Assembly: GCF_014805685.1 (NCBI RefSeq) | Contig: NC_060885.1 | Coordinates: forward strand, 10,832,132-10,896,131 | Source of the DNA: Silurus meridionalis | Lineage: Eukaryota; Chordata; Actinopteri; Siluriformes; Siluridae | Direction of reading: 5' to 3' | DNA length: 64,000 bases | In this document: positions 1 through 11,060 of the stretch, piece by piece | How positions within the stretch are numbered: the stretch's first letter is position 1 | Layout: each line of letters starts with the position of its first letter | The notes under the pieces: generated by a model | Seen by the model: the letters and a program-made list of their open reading frames with translations, nothing else | The model's database searches: none | What the model was told of the DNA's origin: nothing | Translations under genes and position numbers: made by a program

Positions 1-3000
1 AATTTTCATTTCTTAACTCTTTTGTTTTTTTGTCTGCAAGTGAGATTTTTAAAGCCATAGTCACTTGTTTTGAGACCCAATCACTTGATTAGCATGCTTG
101 ATTTCTATGAAGAAAGCAAGAAATCCTGCATTTGTACTTTACCAAGTTACAAACAATTTGTTATTATGTAATGTTAAAAATGAAGTTAGTGAACAATTAA
201 AAAAATATTAAATTCTATTATACATACACTCAAATCATCCACTTTTCAAACAAACACTGACTATTTTTAAGGTCTGTTTACTAAACTTAGGAGTTACTGC
301 TGACTTTTCAGAGAAATACTTTTCACGTCTATTAATGAGTCGAATCCATATAAGAGAAATATTTCTAGTTAATGTTTGTTTGATTTCATGCTTAATTAAA
401 AAGCACAAAAGAACTTATTTTGTAGTGTCAACATGTGTATGATTGTAAATGGACTCATTATGCAGAAAAAGGGAGGGTGGGGGGAATATGAACAGTTAGA
501 GACTCTAAGCAAAATAAATGATTTTAAATAACTAGATTTAAAAATGTAATTTATCGCATCTAATATTTATTTTCTTCATTTCTTAATCAGTCCAAATATT
601 CGGGACACATGGCGGTTCTGCAGCAATGCTGTCTGGCTCACATACAGAAAAAAAAAATCTACCACAAAATACAAGCCATATTGGGTTCACTTCCTGCAGT
701 AGGGTTGATTCAGGGTTGAATTGCTTTCTCACAGTAATCACACTGCGCTAGACTTGGATTGGAACCAGACTGAGACCAACTTGCTCAGAAAGACAGCTCA
801 GAGAGTTGTTTTGGTGATTGCTGTGTTCTCACCTGCACAAACGAAGTGCACTGAGGGGGGAAAAAAAACGGAGCAAAATTCCAATCTTACAGACTTAACA
901 CGCCATAAGCGGCACCATTATCTAATGATACACCAAATTAGGCTTTTCAGTGATATGTGATATATAGATCCGTGCTGTAGTTCCAAACCACTCATGAAAT
1001 ATGGATATTTCAAAACAAAAGGTCCTCACATCCAAAATTGTAATGTATTCACAGTTTCTGTATCAGACACTCGAAGCAGTGTCTATTTTAGACATTCATG
1101 CCGCCTTCTGATATATTTTACACATCTTCATTTCAAAATAAAACTTAGGTGTAATTACAATCATTTATCTGTACATTCATGACCGTTTCTGCCTCACAAT
1201 TTTATCATGTCAGGCGGATATTTACAGGTCTTTCTCTTGTGCAAAATAGCATTTGTATGAAAAAAACTGCGACAATATCAATAAAAAAGCATTTACTAAC
1301 TAAACAGACATGTCATCTTTGGAATTTTTTACAGCCTGCTGAAATTCCCAATTTAATTATTTGTGAAATTAAATACTTTTACTATCAAAAAATTCCAAAT
1401 GTTAAAACAATGTTTGTTGCATAGTTTTATTTAATGAACATTTTTAAACCAATTTTTTGGTGTATGTTTGTCCTTTCATGTAAGTGAGTTGCCATTAGTG
1501 TGCAGTGTACAATATACATTTTCTAAGACTTTAATTAAATGAAAACAGAATATTGCCCTAATTTTCCCAAAACGTTATGTGTGTTTAATGTTTAATAGAA
1601 GTAAAGTGTTTTCTCACCCTTTCTGAAGATCTCTTGATCTCTGCTCATGGAAGCAAAACCTGTTGAAGAAGAAATATTATTTTTCAAAAAACATTGTGTT
1701 GATAATGATAATATTCCAAATATGTCAGACAATGGACAAAAATACAAAAAAATTCAAAGCAAATTTTCCAATGACATGCAAGATGGATGTAAGGGCTAAA
1801 AACAGGATGACAAAGCCTGTGCCACTATCAAAAAAGTAAACCAATTTGTGGGTCAGGACAAAAGCTGTCACAGAGAGTCTGATTTGAAGCAACCATCTCC
1901 TTTTTATTCCTTGTGTTCTGGTTAAAAGCTTAGTTTAACTGCTCAGGTATTAACATCAGTTTTAGTTCTTTTAATGGACACAATGTTAATTTTTTTGTCT
2001 TATGCGTTACCGAAGGCTTTTTTTTTTTTTTCTCGAAGGCGCTAGTTAACAGTAATTAGCGGCTTTATTTGGGGTTAGACAGGGTAGGTTTACTTTTTTA
2101 AGTGTAAGTAACTTAATTTATGACTGGCATTCGCAACATTAGAGTTATTATTATTAGGGTTACCTGCTTAATGTTTAGTCATCCTTTCAGTCTCTTAATA
2201 CGCGTCGGCATTCAGCTCTAACAGTCACAGAGGGAAGTTCAGGACTCTAAAAGGTAGTGACTTTCAATAGCTGATATTTAAAAGCATTGGTATTACAACA
2301 CAAATGCAGCTTTCTGATGTTCAATGGAATAAGAATAAAGGTAAAAGAGACATAGCAGTTTAAATGTATCCCATTCACTCGAATGAGTGATGAAACATTG
2401 TGAATATCTGCCATATTCACATACTGGGGTTTTACTGACTAACACCAATGACTGAAGGCATTTAGACAATCTTACTGTTCTTACCTCCTCAATCTCCGAA
2501 TCATTCACAGTCACGCTAGTGCAAACAAGCCAGAGTTTGGGTTTAATAAGGGCAAAGCTTAAAGGATATGTTTAAAAAAAGTCAGTTTATTGATCTAAAC
2601 AGTTAGTTTCCATTAACATCGTAAACATTTAAATGACGACTCAATATTCAATGAACAATTTAGTGCTAGAGTTAAAATTATTTAACAAAGTCGTAATTGT
2701 ATTAATGCTTATCTGTTGTTACACAAAATGTCTTCACAACTTCTCTATAATTACTTTTTCGCTGCTTTTCTTTGTTAAGTATAAAATAAAAAAAGAACAT
2801 ATTAGCAAGTTCCTGAACTAAAACAGGCATTTATTACTTAAAAAAACAAGTATGTGCTTATCTAATTTTTACCCAATGAAAAGGAAAAAAAATGATGTTC
2901 TATTAACAAATTATGGCAAGAAAAAGAAAAATTTAACAATTATGGCCACCTATTTAGAGAAGCTTACACAAGTTGATTTATGTCCTTTTTATTACATATT

Positions 3001-3569
3001 TATGTACAAATACAAGCTAAACACACAGCAGATCACTTGTAGGTAGCTACATACATAGCCAATTGCTTTCAATCCCAGTACCAATATCAAAATCAAAATA
3101 TACAAACTCAGTATTAACCGTCATCAAATCAAGACGTGTTAAGAAAGATGTTATGCACAGTATGGGGGGTGGGGGTAGGGAGGAAGGAGGGCGGAGGGGA
3201 GTGGGGGTTGGGGTGGGGACTAACACATTTAACGTTTGCCTTGGTGAAATGGTAGCCAAGAACAAGGAAGCATCAGTTTGTACGTAACTCCATGCTTTAG
3301 CTTCAGGGGAGCAAACAATAGACAACTAAAGGGAAGCAGCATTCAAATGGGAGTCTTTTTTGTTAAAATGCAAGATCCTTTTATGTTCCTTAAGATGTAT
3401 GAAGGAATTGTGTTATCAAAACCATAGGCTGTATGCAGTTTCCCGCTCCTGGGTTAGGCGAGGTTAGGTTTTTGACCTAATGTGTGTGTGCTTTTTTAAA
3501 ATTGTATATATTTTTTTAGACTATTACGTAAGGATGCCAGGCAGGGGAGTTCACTGATGTGGAGCACCT
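1..3569 (-). other. khdrbs2 3' UTR / downstream flank
   Basis: No gene or convincing ORF is visible. The part next to the stop codon must be 3' UTR, but its end cannot be fixed. TTTATT (AATAAA on the transcript strand) occurs several times, for example near 2830, 2586 and 2064. None has a clear GU-rich partner that I can single out. Apart from the G-rich tract near 3.2 kb the region is ordinary AT-rich sequence. Confidence 0.5.
3164..3219 (+). repeat. G-rich tract, potential G-quadruplex
   Basis: The plus strand carries many runs of three to six G (GGGGGG, GGGGG, GGG, GGG, GGGG, GGGGG, GGGG, GGGG) within about 56 bases with only short spacers. This satisfies the usual G-quadruplex pattern. 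On the khdrbs2 transcript strand it is a C-rich pyrimidine stretch about 350 bases after the stop codon. Confidence 0.75.
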
Positions 3570-3667
3570 TTAGTATCTACCATAGGGGTGATCTCTGTAG
3601 CCCCCTCGTGAAAGTCTTGCAGCTGGAGCTTTGAGGCTCGGCCGTGGCTGAGTCCACTCCTCTTCTG
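3570..3667 (-). CDS. khdrbs2: khdrbs2 last coding exon, PYGRY C-terminus
   Basis: This exon encodes EEEW, then PRPSLKAPAARLSRGGYRDH and PYGRY followed by TAA at 3572-3570. The RGGYR..PYGRY tail is the conserved C-terminus of the family and includes its nuclear localisation signal. The acceptor reads tagcag, so two AGs sit 3 bases apart. Using the upstream one starts the exon at 3667 and adds one alanine. Using the downstream one starts it at 3664. The upstream choice gives a YAEEEW junction of the same length as the mammalian one I recall. Confidence 0.93.
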
Positions 3668-5525
3668 CTACAGGTAAAAGGAACCACAAGACATCATAAG
3701 AATCTGAAATCGGTATTATGATAAGTGAATACATTATGCATTCAATTCATTCACCCGGCCAATAATACTGACCTACTATCTCTGATGAAACCGTAAAAAA
3801 AAAAAAAGATTTATAATTTCTGCAGCAGCTGTTGCTTCGCTTCAGCGACTTCGCTCTGACACTTTAAGTGAATCTTCTCTGATTTCCCATGGCCACAATA
3901 TAGCAATATGAGTTTAAAGATGTTATTCAAGATGGGCAATGATGCAGAACATTAAAGTAACCAGATAAACATCTCAATGAGCTCGGGCCCTGATTTTCTG
4001 CTGTTCAATTTCGGCCCGATTTCAGCAGTATGCAATGTCACACAGCCCTAATTATCAGTTAGCTGCAACTCAGAAGAGGACGCAAGAATTGGCTCATCCA
4101 GCTGTCATAGAAATACAGCACACGCTGGGAATCGATGCGCTATGAACGTGCTCGGTGGGCCATCCCCAAAACAATCAGACCACCTTCAGGATGGGGAATC
4201 CTGACACTCGATACAACTAACGTGATGTTTCCATTACAGCGCCGTGCTGAAACTGCAGAGGAAATGAGGGCACACTCAAGACGCAGGAACATTCATATTA
4301 AACACAGTGGGAAATAGTACACTATTGCTTTACTGCATTGTGTGAAATAATTTAGTTTCTGTCCTCAAGGCTACTTTCATGTGTAAAGCTCTGACCGCTG
4401 CACATTGTTCTTATTTAAATCACATTGCAAGTGCAGCACTGAGATTTCGGTTTCATGTCATTGAATGATTATAAGGTATTGTTTTAGCATCAGTCATGCC
4501 AAGGCGCTCTGGTGCACATTTTGGCATGCTGTATAATGAATAATTGGAATGGACAAGGCACAATGTGAAAATAGCACCGGTGGAGAGCGATGAAGCCCCT
4601 GCCAAGAGCAGCACGATCCCTGATTTGGAACATAATCCAGTGAGGGCAGGCTCTCAAAAGGCAAAGCAGCGTATAAAAGGCCATGGCTCGTCTCTCAGTG
4701 GGTTGCATTGAGGCCTCCAGCCTGGCACTGGCTTTGGCTCTACAACTCTACTCTGTGTGCATCTTAAAGCTTCCCCTGCAGCAAGCTGCCAATGTAGGAT
4801 GGCTACCGCCGAGCACAGCACTTTGGTTATTTAAAAAACCAGGAGGTGGTTTTGCTTCATCTCACTGCTGTGAGTGCTTTATCATTACTGTTGGAGATGA
4901 GATGGGAGTGGTGTATGTCCTCTGCAAGGGCATTGTATCAGTGTAAGCCTGAGTGCATGCTTAAGTTTAAGCCTGCGATGTCAACAGAACTCAGTGGTAC
5001 ACCGCTCCGGAGACACTATCAAGAAGCTTCTACTTTTCTGACAGACTCCAATAAATTTGCTTCTACTGAGATGATAACCCACTGAGCATGTTCCACTGAG
5101 TTGGGTCTTAAACATGTAGAACTGCTCCACAAACGCCTGTGGGTACCATTACAAAGACCATCTGGGTATTTTTTCATACGGTTTAATATCAGCGTTACAA
5201 AAATACAAGATTTTGACCCTCTTAATAGGAGAATCGGCTGCTGATAGTTCCTTAAAGCCTTGAAATACAGTAGCACCACATTTCTATCTGAGTTCACAAA
5301 ATAGAGAACATTGTACGTCTTTTGCACCTTCAGGAGTAACAGGATGACCTTTTCCAGTAAATGTCACTGTATAAAGAGCTGAATTTGAGTGTGCATGAGT
5401 GGTGGTGTAAAACCTCTAAAATCTAAAACATCACTCTTTACAAAAAACATATACAAGCAAGTAAGTGTAGCGCTATTTTTTATAACCATTTAGCTTTGAG
5501 CCTAACAAAAGAGAGTGACCTTTAC
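3668..5525 (-). other. khdrbs2 last intron (1.86 kb)
   Basis: It contains no coding signal. A stretch at about 3960-4060 (rich in GGGCCC and GGCCCGAT, followed by CACACAGCCCTAATTA) resembles a decayed DNA-transposon end, but I cannot name it. Short ORFs around 4.1-5.3 kb lack recognisable motifs. Confidence 0.6.
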
Positions 5526-5584
5526 CGTAATTGTTGTAGGTATCGTCACTGGTTCCGTGGCCATATTCGTAATATTCTGACCCG
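5526..5584 (-). CDS. khdrbs2: khdrbs2 exon, YYEYGHG segment
   Basis: This 59 nt exon completes the split serine and reads GSEYYEYGHGTSDDTYNNY, with one base left for the next codon. It corresponds to the EYYDYGHG block of vertebrate KHDRBS2/3. The acceptor is ttgcag and the donor is gtaaag. It is too short to be called without its neighbours, but phase, spacing and motif all fit. Confidence 0.92.
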
Positions 5585-6269
5585 CTGCAATAAAAATTAA
5601 GCAGTGTGTCAAAAGAAAGGAAAATCAATGTTTAAGACAAACATATATACTTGTACCTGTTCCAAAAATAAAAAAAACAGGAGTCAAATACTGAGTTGAG
5701 GTACACTGTGTGCATTGTGGGAATTAATACTTAAATTACATAAATCGATATAGAGACCTTAGGCATCCAGATGTACTCCAGACTTAGGTGCTTTAACTCT
5801 ACAGAATTTTTGTTATCTGGTGACAGTTAGAATAAGGACCAATATTACACATTGGCTAAATGTGACAGTTTAATATAATCACATCAAATTACCAAAAATA
5901 CCAACATAGCGAATTAAGAGTGTAATTAAAAGCCTATTTGCCACACATTTCAGTATATAACTTTAATTTTAATCTCAAAGGCTATTTTATAAACTATTAA
6001 ATAATGATGGAATAAATAAGGATGGAAGTCATACAATACCAACAACTAAATCTGTATGAAATAATATGATCATTACAATTAAAATATTTTACGCAAATAT
6101 AGTAAATTACCTTAAAGCCTCTGGCTTTTGCATCAGACATCATTTTACAGCTAAGACATTAAACAATCTCTTCATTTAGTATGCATTTTCTACCCCACCC
6201 CCACCCCCTTATATTAGCTTAAAGGTCATGAGTGCTGTTTTAACCCCAGAAAAAGAAGAAAATATCTAC
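5585..6269 (-). other. khdrbs2 685-base intron
   Basis: This short, very AT-rich intron lies between two small tyrosine-rich exons. Nothing else is recognised in it. Confidence 0.8.
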
Positions 6270-6352
6270 CTTTTGGATTGGTTGCTGTAGCCATCATCAT
6301 AGGCCTCATAACCCTGTTCGTCATATTCCCCATCATATCCATCATCATAACC
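6270..6352 (-). CDS. khdrbs2: khdrbs2 exon, tyrosine/acidic repeat segment
   Basis: This 83 nt exon encodes GYDDGYDGEYDEQGYEAYDD and then GYSNQSK, ending two bases into a serine codon. It matches the YG/D-rich C-terminal region of KHDRBS2 in length and spacing. The acceptor is tttcag and the donor is gtagat. Such tyrosines are Src-family kinase targets in Sam68-like proteins, which is family knowledge. A short 685-base intron separates it from the next exon. Confidence 0.92.
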
Positions 6353-6929
6353 CTGAAAGCACAGAAACACTCCGGGTGATTGTCAGTGGATGAAGACTTA
6401 TACTCATCAGGATGCTGAAAACAGCACTTTAATTGTTTTGTAGTGAAAAAAATCAATTTTCAATTACTCGCAGAAAGGATTTCTCTTCTATATAAACACC
6501 TGCTGTACGGAGGGCAACATGGCTGAATCGTGTCCAACAAAAAATATAGATTGTGTACAGGGATAATTGTTTCGCTTGCCATGATTAATTAAAAGGAGGT
6601 CAGAGTTTGACTCATAGTACGCATTTATACAGTAGCACTTAATAAGATGCCAATCTCACTTATTTATATTCGTATTTGCATATTACTGATCAAATAGAAG
6701 CACGATAAAAGAACAGTGTATTCTTTATGGCTTTTGGGTGAAAAGTTTTTTACATCAACATTATGATTGTTTTACAAATAAAAACAAAAAATGCAATTGC
6801 AGACTGTTGATAATAAAGTTGTGAAAAAAAATTTTAATTTGAGCTACAGACAAGAGATATCACCATGACCTTTCTCAGTGCTGGAGCAGAGGTAAAGGTA
6901 AAATGTAGGCTCAGTTATTAGAGGAGGGA

Positions 6930-7040
6930 AGTCGTAGCTCAGTGGATAAGATATTGAACTTCTGAGTTCAAATCCCAAACAGCCATCCCTGGAACCTCAA
7001 GCAAGACCTTTAACCCCAACGTGTTCACTATTCAGACTGC
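6930..7040 (+). mobile_element. tRNA-derived SINE fragment
   Basis: A polymerase III A-box-like TAGCTCAGTGG (6935-6945) is followed 20 bases later by a B-box-like GTTCAAATCC (6966-6975). After it comes the phrase CAAGCAAGACCTTTAACCCC, typical of fish SINE bodies. It does not fold as an intact tRNA, so it is a SINE head and not a tRNA gene. Confidence 0.7.
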
Positions 7041-7559
7041 AGTTCATATATTATAATCCTGCATTCACATTAGCAGCAGAAAAACAAATAAATCTGTGTA
7101 TGTGTGTCGTTTTAGAGTTGCCTGTTCTGCAATACCAGCCAGCAACAAAGTGGCTATTTTTTAGTACAATTTATTTTAATGTACATTCACAAACAGAATA
7201 AAAAATCTTTTACCAGTAAATATAATTTCATCTGTATTCTGTTATAAAAGTCTCATTATATTTGTATAGAGACATTACAAAGAAAATAAACCCTGGAAGA
7301 AATGAGCAGATCTCATCTAAGTGCTAGGTGGCCATACAGTAGCTAGTACATTTGGCCTGCAAAACTAGCATGAAGACTAGCATATAACATGTATAGCTTA
7401 TACACTGATTACGTAATTATTTTTGTCTTAAATATCAATTCTGTTAACATACACTTTATTTCTTATCAAAATGGAAAAATGATGGTGACTGATCAAAGAT
7501 GGCAAAACTATACACATCCTTTAATTAAGTAGACGCACAGACACTGATTTTTTTTAAAT

Positions 7560-7922
7560 ACTTGAGGGCTGGTTTAGGAGTCAGTTTAGGCTCGGGCGTA
7601 TGTACCCATGGTGAGCGAGTGAAGGGTGGAGCCGGACGGAAGGAGCGGTAAGCAACACCTGCAGCTGATGAGACTAATCAGTGCACTCTGTTTCAGTCTG
7701 GCTATACCTACAGAGAGAGAGAGAGAGCGGTTGCCAGAAAAAGGCGTGCCGGTCTTTGAGGAAAGTCGGGCGGCAAGATGGAAAGATGTGTGTGGGTGAG
7801 CCCCGGCATGAATACTGAAAAAGAAAGTGCCGGGGTGAAAATGAAAGTAAATAAAGAAAGCTCTGCTTGGTAAACTTTTGCCGTCTCTCTTTTTTCCAGC
7901 GCGGTACCAGTGAGTTTGTTAC
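7560..7922 (+). mobile_element. Possible solo LTR or LTR fragment
   Basis: A GC-richer island stands out from its AT-rich surroundings. It contains a GA-repeat near 7713-7727, an AATAAAG polyadenylation-like signal (about 7851) and an abrupt end at GTACCAGTGAGTTTGTTACA, which resembles the 3' end of fish Gypsy-type LTRs. No partner LTR or gag/pol was seen. The 5' boundary is a guess. Confidence 0.4.
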
Positions 7923-9597
7923 ATAGACCTTACATCATATTAATATATTGATATAAAAGAATGACTTAAGGTTATCTATTGAATGTATCCAGACATATAG
8001 GTGTATCCACCTTATAGAACACAAGCAGAGAAAAGGTAATGGTGATCAGAAAAGTCTCTGTTCTCAGTCATGTTTACACCGCTGACTCCCTCTGTCTCAT
8101 CCACGTTCTTGCCATACTTCTTGTTGCCTTCTGCCTTGCCTGTTGTTTGCTTCATAAACCGGGCTACATCTGTGGTGTGTGATAGCCAGGAAATGATACA
8201 CCAATGGTAGAAAAGAGAGAAAATATTGATCATGTGACCAAATAGATTCAAACTAAAGAGCCTGGTTGGAAAATGTAAGAAGTAGAAAGTACAGATATTT
8301 GTATAAAAAATTAAATGAATGAAAGTAAAAAATTGTCAGAAATACAAATAGTGAAGTAAAGTACTGATACCAGAATCAACTTAAGTACATCCCATTTCTG
8401 GTGCAACCATAGTGGGTTCCGTATTTCAAGAGAATCTAAAAATAAGCAACAGAATCTATAACCTGTCATTTATCTATTAAGCGGCACAATCGCTTTTGTG
8501 AACATGGTATGAGGCTGTATATCCTGTATTATTTGGTAACATTCGCTAAATGAGATAAATATGAAACATCTGATAAACTAAATGTCGCTAAAAGAAATAT
8601 CTTGACAAAATATCTTGTAAATACATTAGCACTCGGCTGTATCTCAGATATATTGTTTGTAGATACCCCGTGGTTTGCTTGTGCATGCCGCCTCACCAGT
8701 ATGCTGCATGGAATAAAGATTATCTGCCAGAGGAATACAAAAATCTTCCTCTATAATGTCTAATCAAGCCTTTCTAAATGCCCTTCACGGATTGTTAGCA
8801 GTATTGTCTCAAGGAAAAATACAAGGAGCAATTTTTTTTTGTGGGAGGAAAAGGAGGGGGAAACAAATGCTAAAAGCACCATTTTTTATATCAGCAACAC
8901 CTTCTAGGGTTCTGTGGGTTTGAAAAGTGTAAATGAATTGTAGACTGCTATCACTACTCTGGGTTTTCACAAAATCTCTCTTCATCCTGTTATCTCGTTA
9001 GATCACTTGTAACAGAGGTTTCCTGACTCTTTCACACTATTTATCTTCATTTTTTTTATATTTTACCTCAATGTTCACTTATTTACTGTGCCTTCAACAA
9101 ATTATTCTGTAATTACAGTAGAATGTATAGGAATAATGTGTAGTTATGAGAGTGGGGAATGCAATGTTGGCCATCCCAATGAATCCTGGCAGTTTAAAGA
9201 TGGAGTTTATGGAAATTCATGTAAACAATAAGATCCAAACTTGCCACATCTACTGAACACCAATCACTGCTCTAACGACACAGTAGAATGTATTAGCTCG
9301 GTTCAAGGTAGGAGCTGAGGCTAACACATCTACCTGGGTTAAGAGGAATATTTGTGTATGTCCGCATGGGTAAGAGAATTATTAATTATTTATATGTACT
9401 GTATATACTATATTTGCTACATGTCTTACCTCATTCATTTTTTAGCATGGGCTGTCTGACATGCTGTTTGTTTTACTCATGCAGTGTTAGAAACAATTGA
9501 GCAATGCGATTGAAAAGTAGTAATTGTTAAATGATGCTGTGATGTACGTGTACTGACTGATTATTTTCCTAACTGATTGTTTACTTACTGATTATTA

Positions 9598-10289
9598 CCA
9601 GTGGTGGACAAAGTACACAGACCAAATATATAAATTTAAAAGTCCACTCTTTAAACTTTCACTTGAGTAAAAGTACAAATGTATTTGCCTTCAATTGTAT
9701 TCAAGTAACCAAGTACTATAATTTATTATGTCTATAATGTGCTATAATATATTATGGCTTGCTTAATCAACTCAGTTTATGTGAAAAGACTCTAATGTTA
9801 CTCTAAGCACACCAATCTATTAATAGTATGATATTAATGAGTCAAACACTGATTGCTATCATGAGCCCAAAACCTTATTTTTAATTACCGAAAAAATAAA
9901 ATAAAAGCACACAACTAAGGCCATGGGGTGTTGTGGCAAGTTAGAGTCAGAAGTTTCTTCCATCATTTATTACTCTTAAAATGTTCTGCTTGCTGTTTAA
10001 CTGACACTGACCTGTATGTTTCTGATAAGTAAACACCACCAAGCGGGAATCAAACCAAGTTTAAAACAGAGCATGCGCTCTTCCCTGATTGGTGGCTTGC
10101 TGCGTGCTGGAACAGTTAATTTTTTATCCACTCATCAATAAAAAGAAACAACTGATTTCGCAAAATGTAGTTGAGTAGTAAGTAAAATATTTGACTTTGA
10201 AATGGAAATACTTTAGTAAAGTACAATTACATGAAAAAACTACTTAAGTACAGTAAATAATTACATTTACTTTGTTACTGTCCACCATT
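9598..10289. mobile_element. hAT-type non-autonomous element with 8 bp TSD
   Basis: The left end CCAGTGGTGGACAAAGTA and right end TACTGTCCACCATT form imperfect terminal inverted repeats. They are flanked on both sides by the identical 8-mer GATTATTA (9590-9597 and 10290-10297), the length expected for hAT insertions. The interior has no transposase. An inverted relative lies at about 34.04-34.47 kb. Confidence 0.8.
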
Positions 10290-10619
10290 GATTATTAGCA
10301 ATGTGGTGACTTATAATCTCACTGTACATAGCATTAAACAACTTGTCCATACAGTCATGCTCATGATTAGGTTAAGGTTTTTGTGTTCATGTGCTGAGAT
10401 GTTTTGTGTTTTATTTCTTGTTTGTGTTTCTACATTTGCATTTAAGAAGAAATATATGTCTAATTGCATCCGCTTCCCGCTTTATTACATGACACTTAAC
10501 ATGGAGGGTGAAGGCTAAAATATTCTTCCTTTAAACCACTGCACCTTTGAGAACTGCTGCTCAGGTTGTGGCTCATGCCCATATCTAAGCAGAAATACGA
10601 GTGTCTCTATGGGGCAGGA

Positions 10620-11060
10620 GAATTAGTTAAGTGTCATCCACATACAGTAGCACTTGTCTAAAAACATGAAATGATTTGACTTTACCAACAGATCACATTT
10701 AAATGGAGAACAGGAGAGGACCAATACCGAGCCTTGTGGGAGACCAGTAAAGAGCCTGCATGAAGCAGATGTGGATCCTTTCCATGTCACCTGATATGAC
10801 CGACCTTCTGAGTAGAAAGCAAACAATTGCCACAATGTGACATTCTTCCTAAACTTCTAAAAGAGCCTTGTGTTTTGGCTGTAGAAAGGTCAAATCTAGC
10901 AGCAGGAAGTTTCTCAGCAATGGCCAAGAGGGCAGTCTCTGTGGAATGTGCCATTTTAAAGCCAAACTGGTCGGGATGTTGGAGATTGTTTTGCAAGCAT
11001 TGCAGGAAAGCTCTGTCTACCCTCTTTCTCTAACAAGAGCTTACAGGTGCTCTAGAGCTA
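10620..11060 (-). pseudogene. LINE reverse transcriptase fragment (L2/CR1-like)
   Basis: On the minus strand, one frame reads QFGFKMAHSTETALLAIAEK and an overlapping frame reads YQVTWKGSTSASCRLFTGLP followed by QGSVL. These are the GHSTETALL and GVPQGSVLGPLLF blocks of non-LTR retrotransposon reverse transcriptase. The two blocks are in different frames with damage between them, and the YADD region is only partly recognisable. It is a dead fragment. Confidence 0.8.

Noticed and set aside
5585..6269. UUAA/UAAA clusters as a KHDRBS autoregulatory site
   Set aside because: The whole window is AT-rich, so such clusters are expected by chance and nothing sets this intron apart.
6930..7005. Possible tRNA gene
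   Set aside because: A and B boxes are present but the acceptor stem does not pair and the SINE-type CAAGCAAGACCTTTAACC follows; it is a SINE head.
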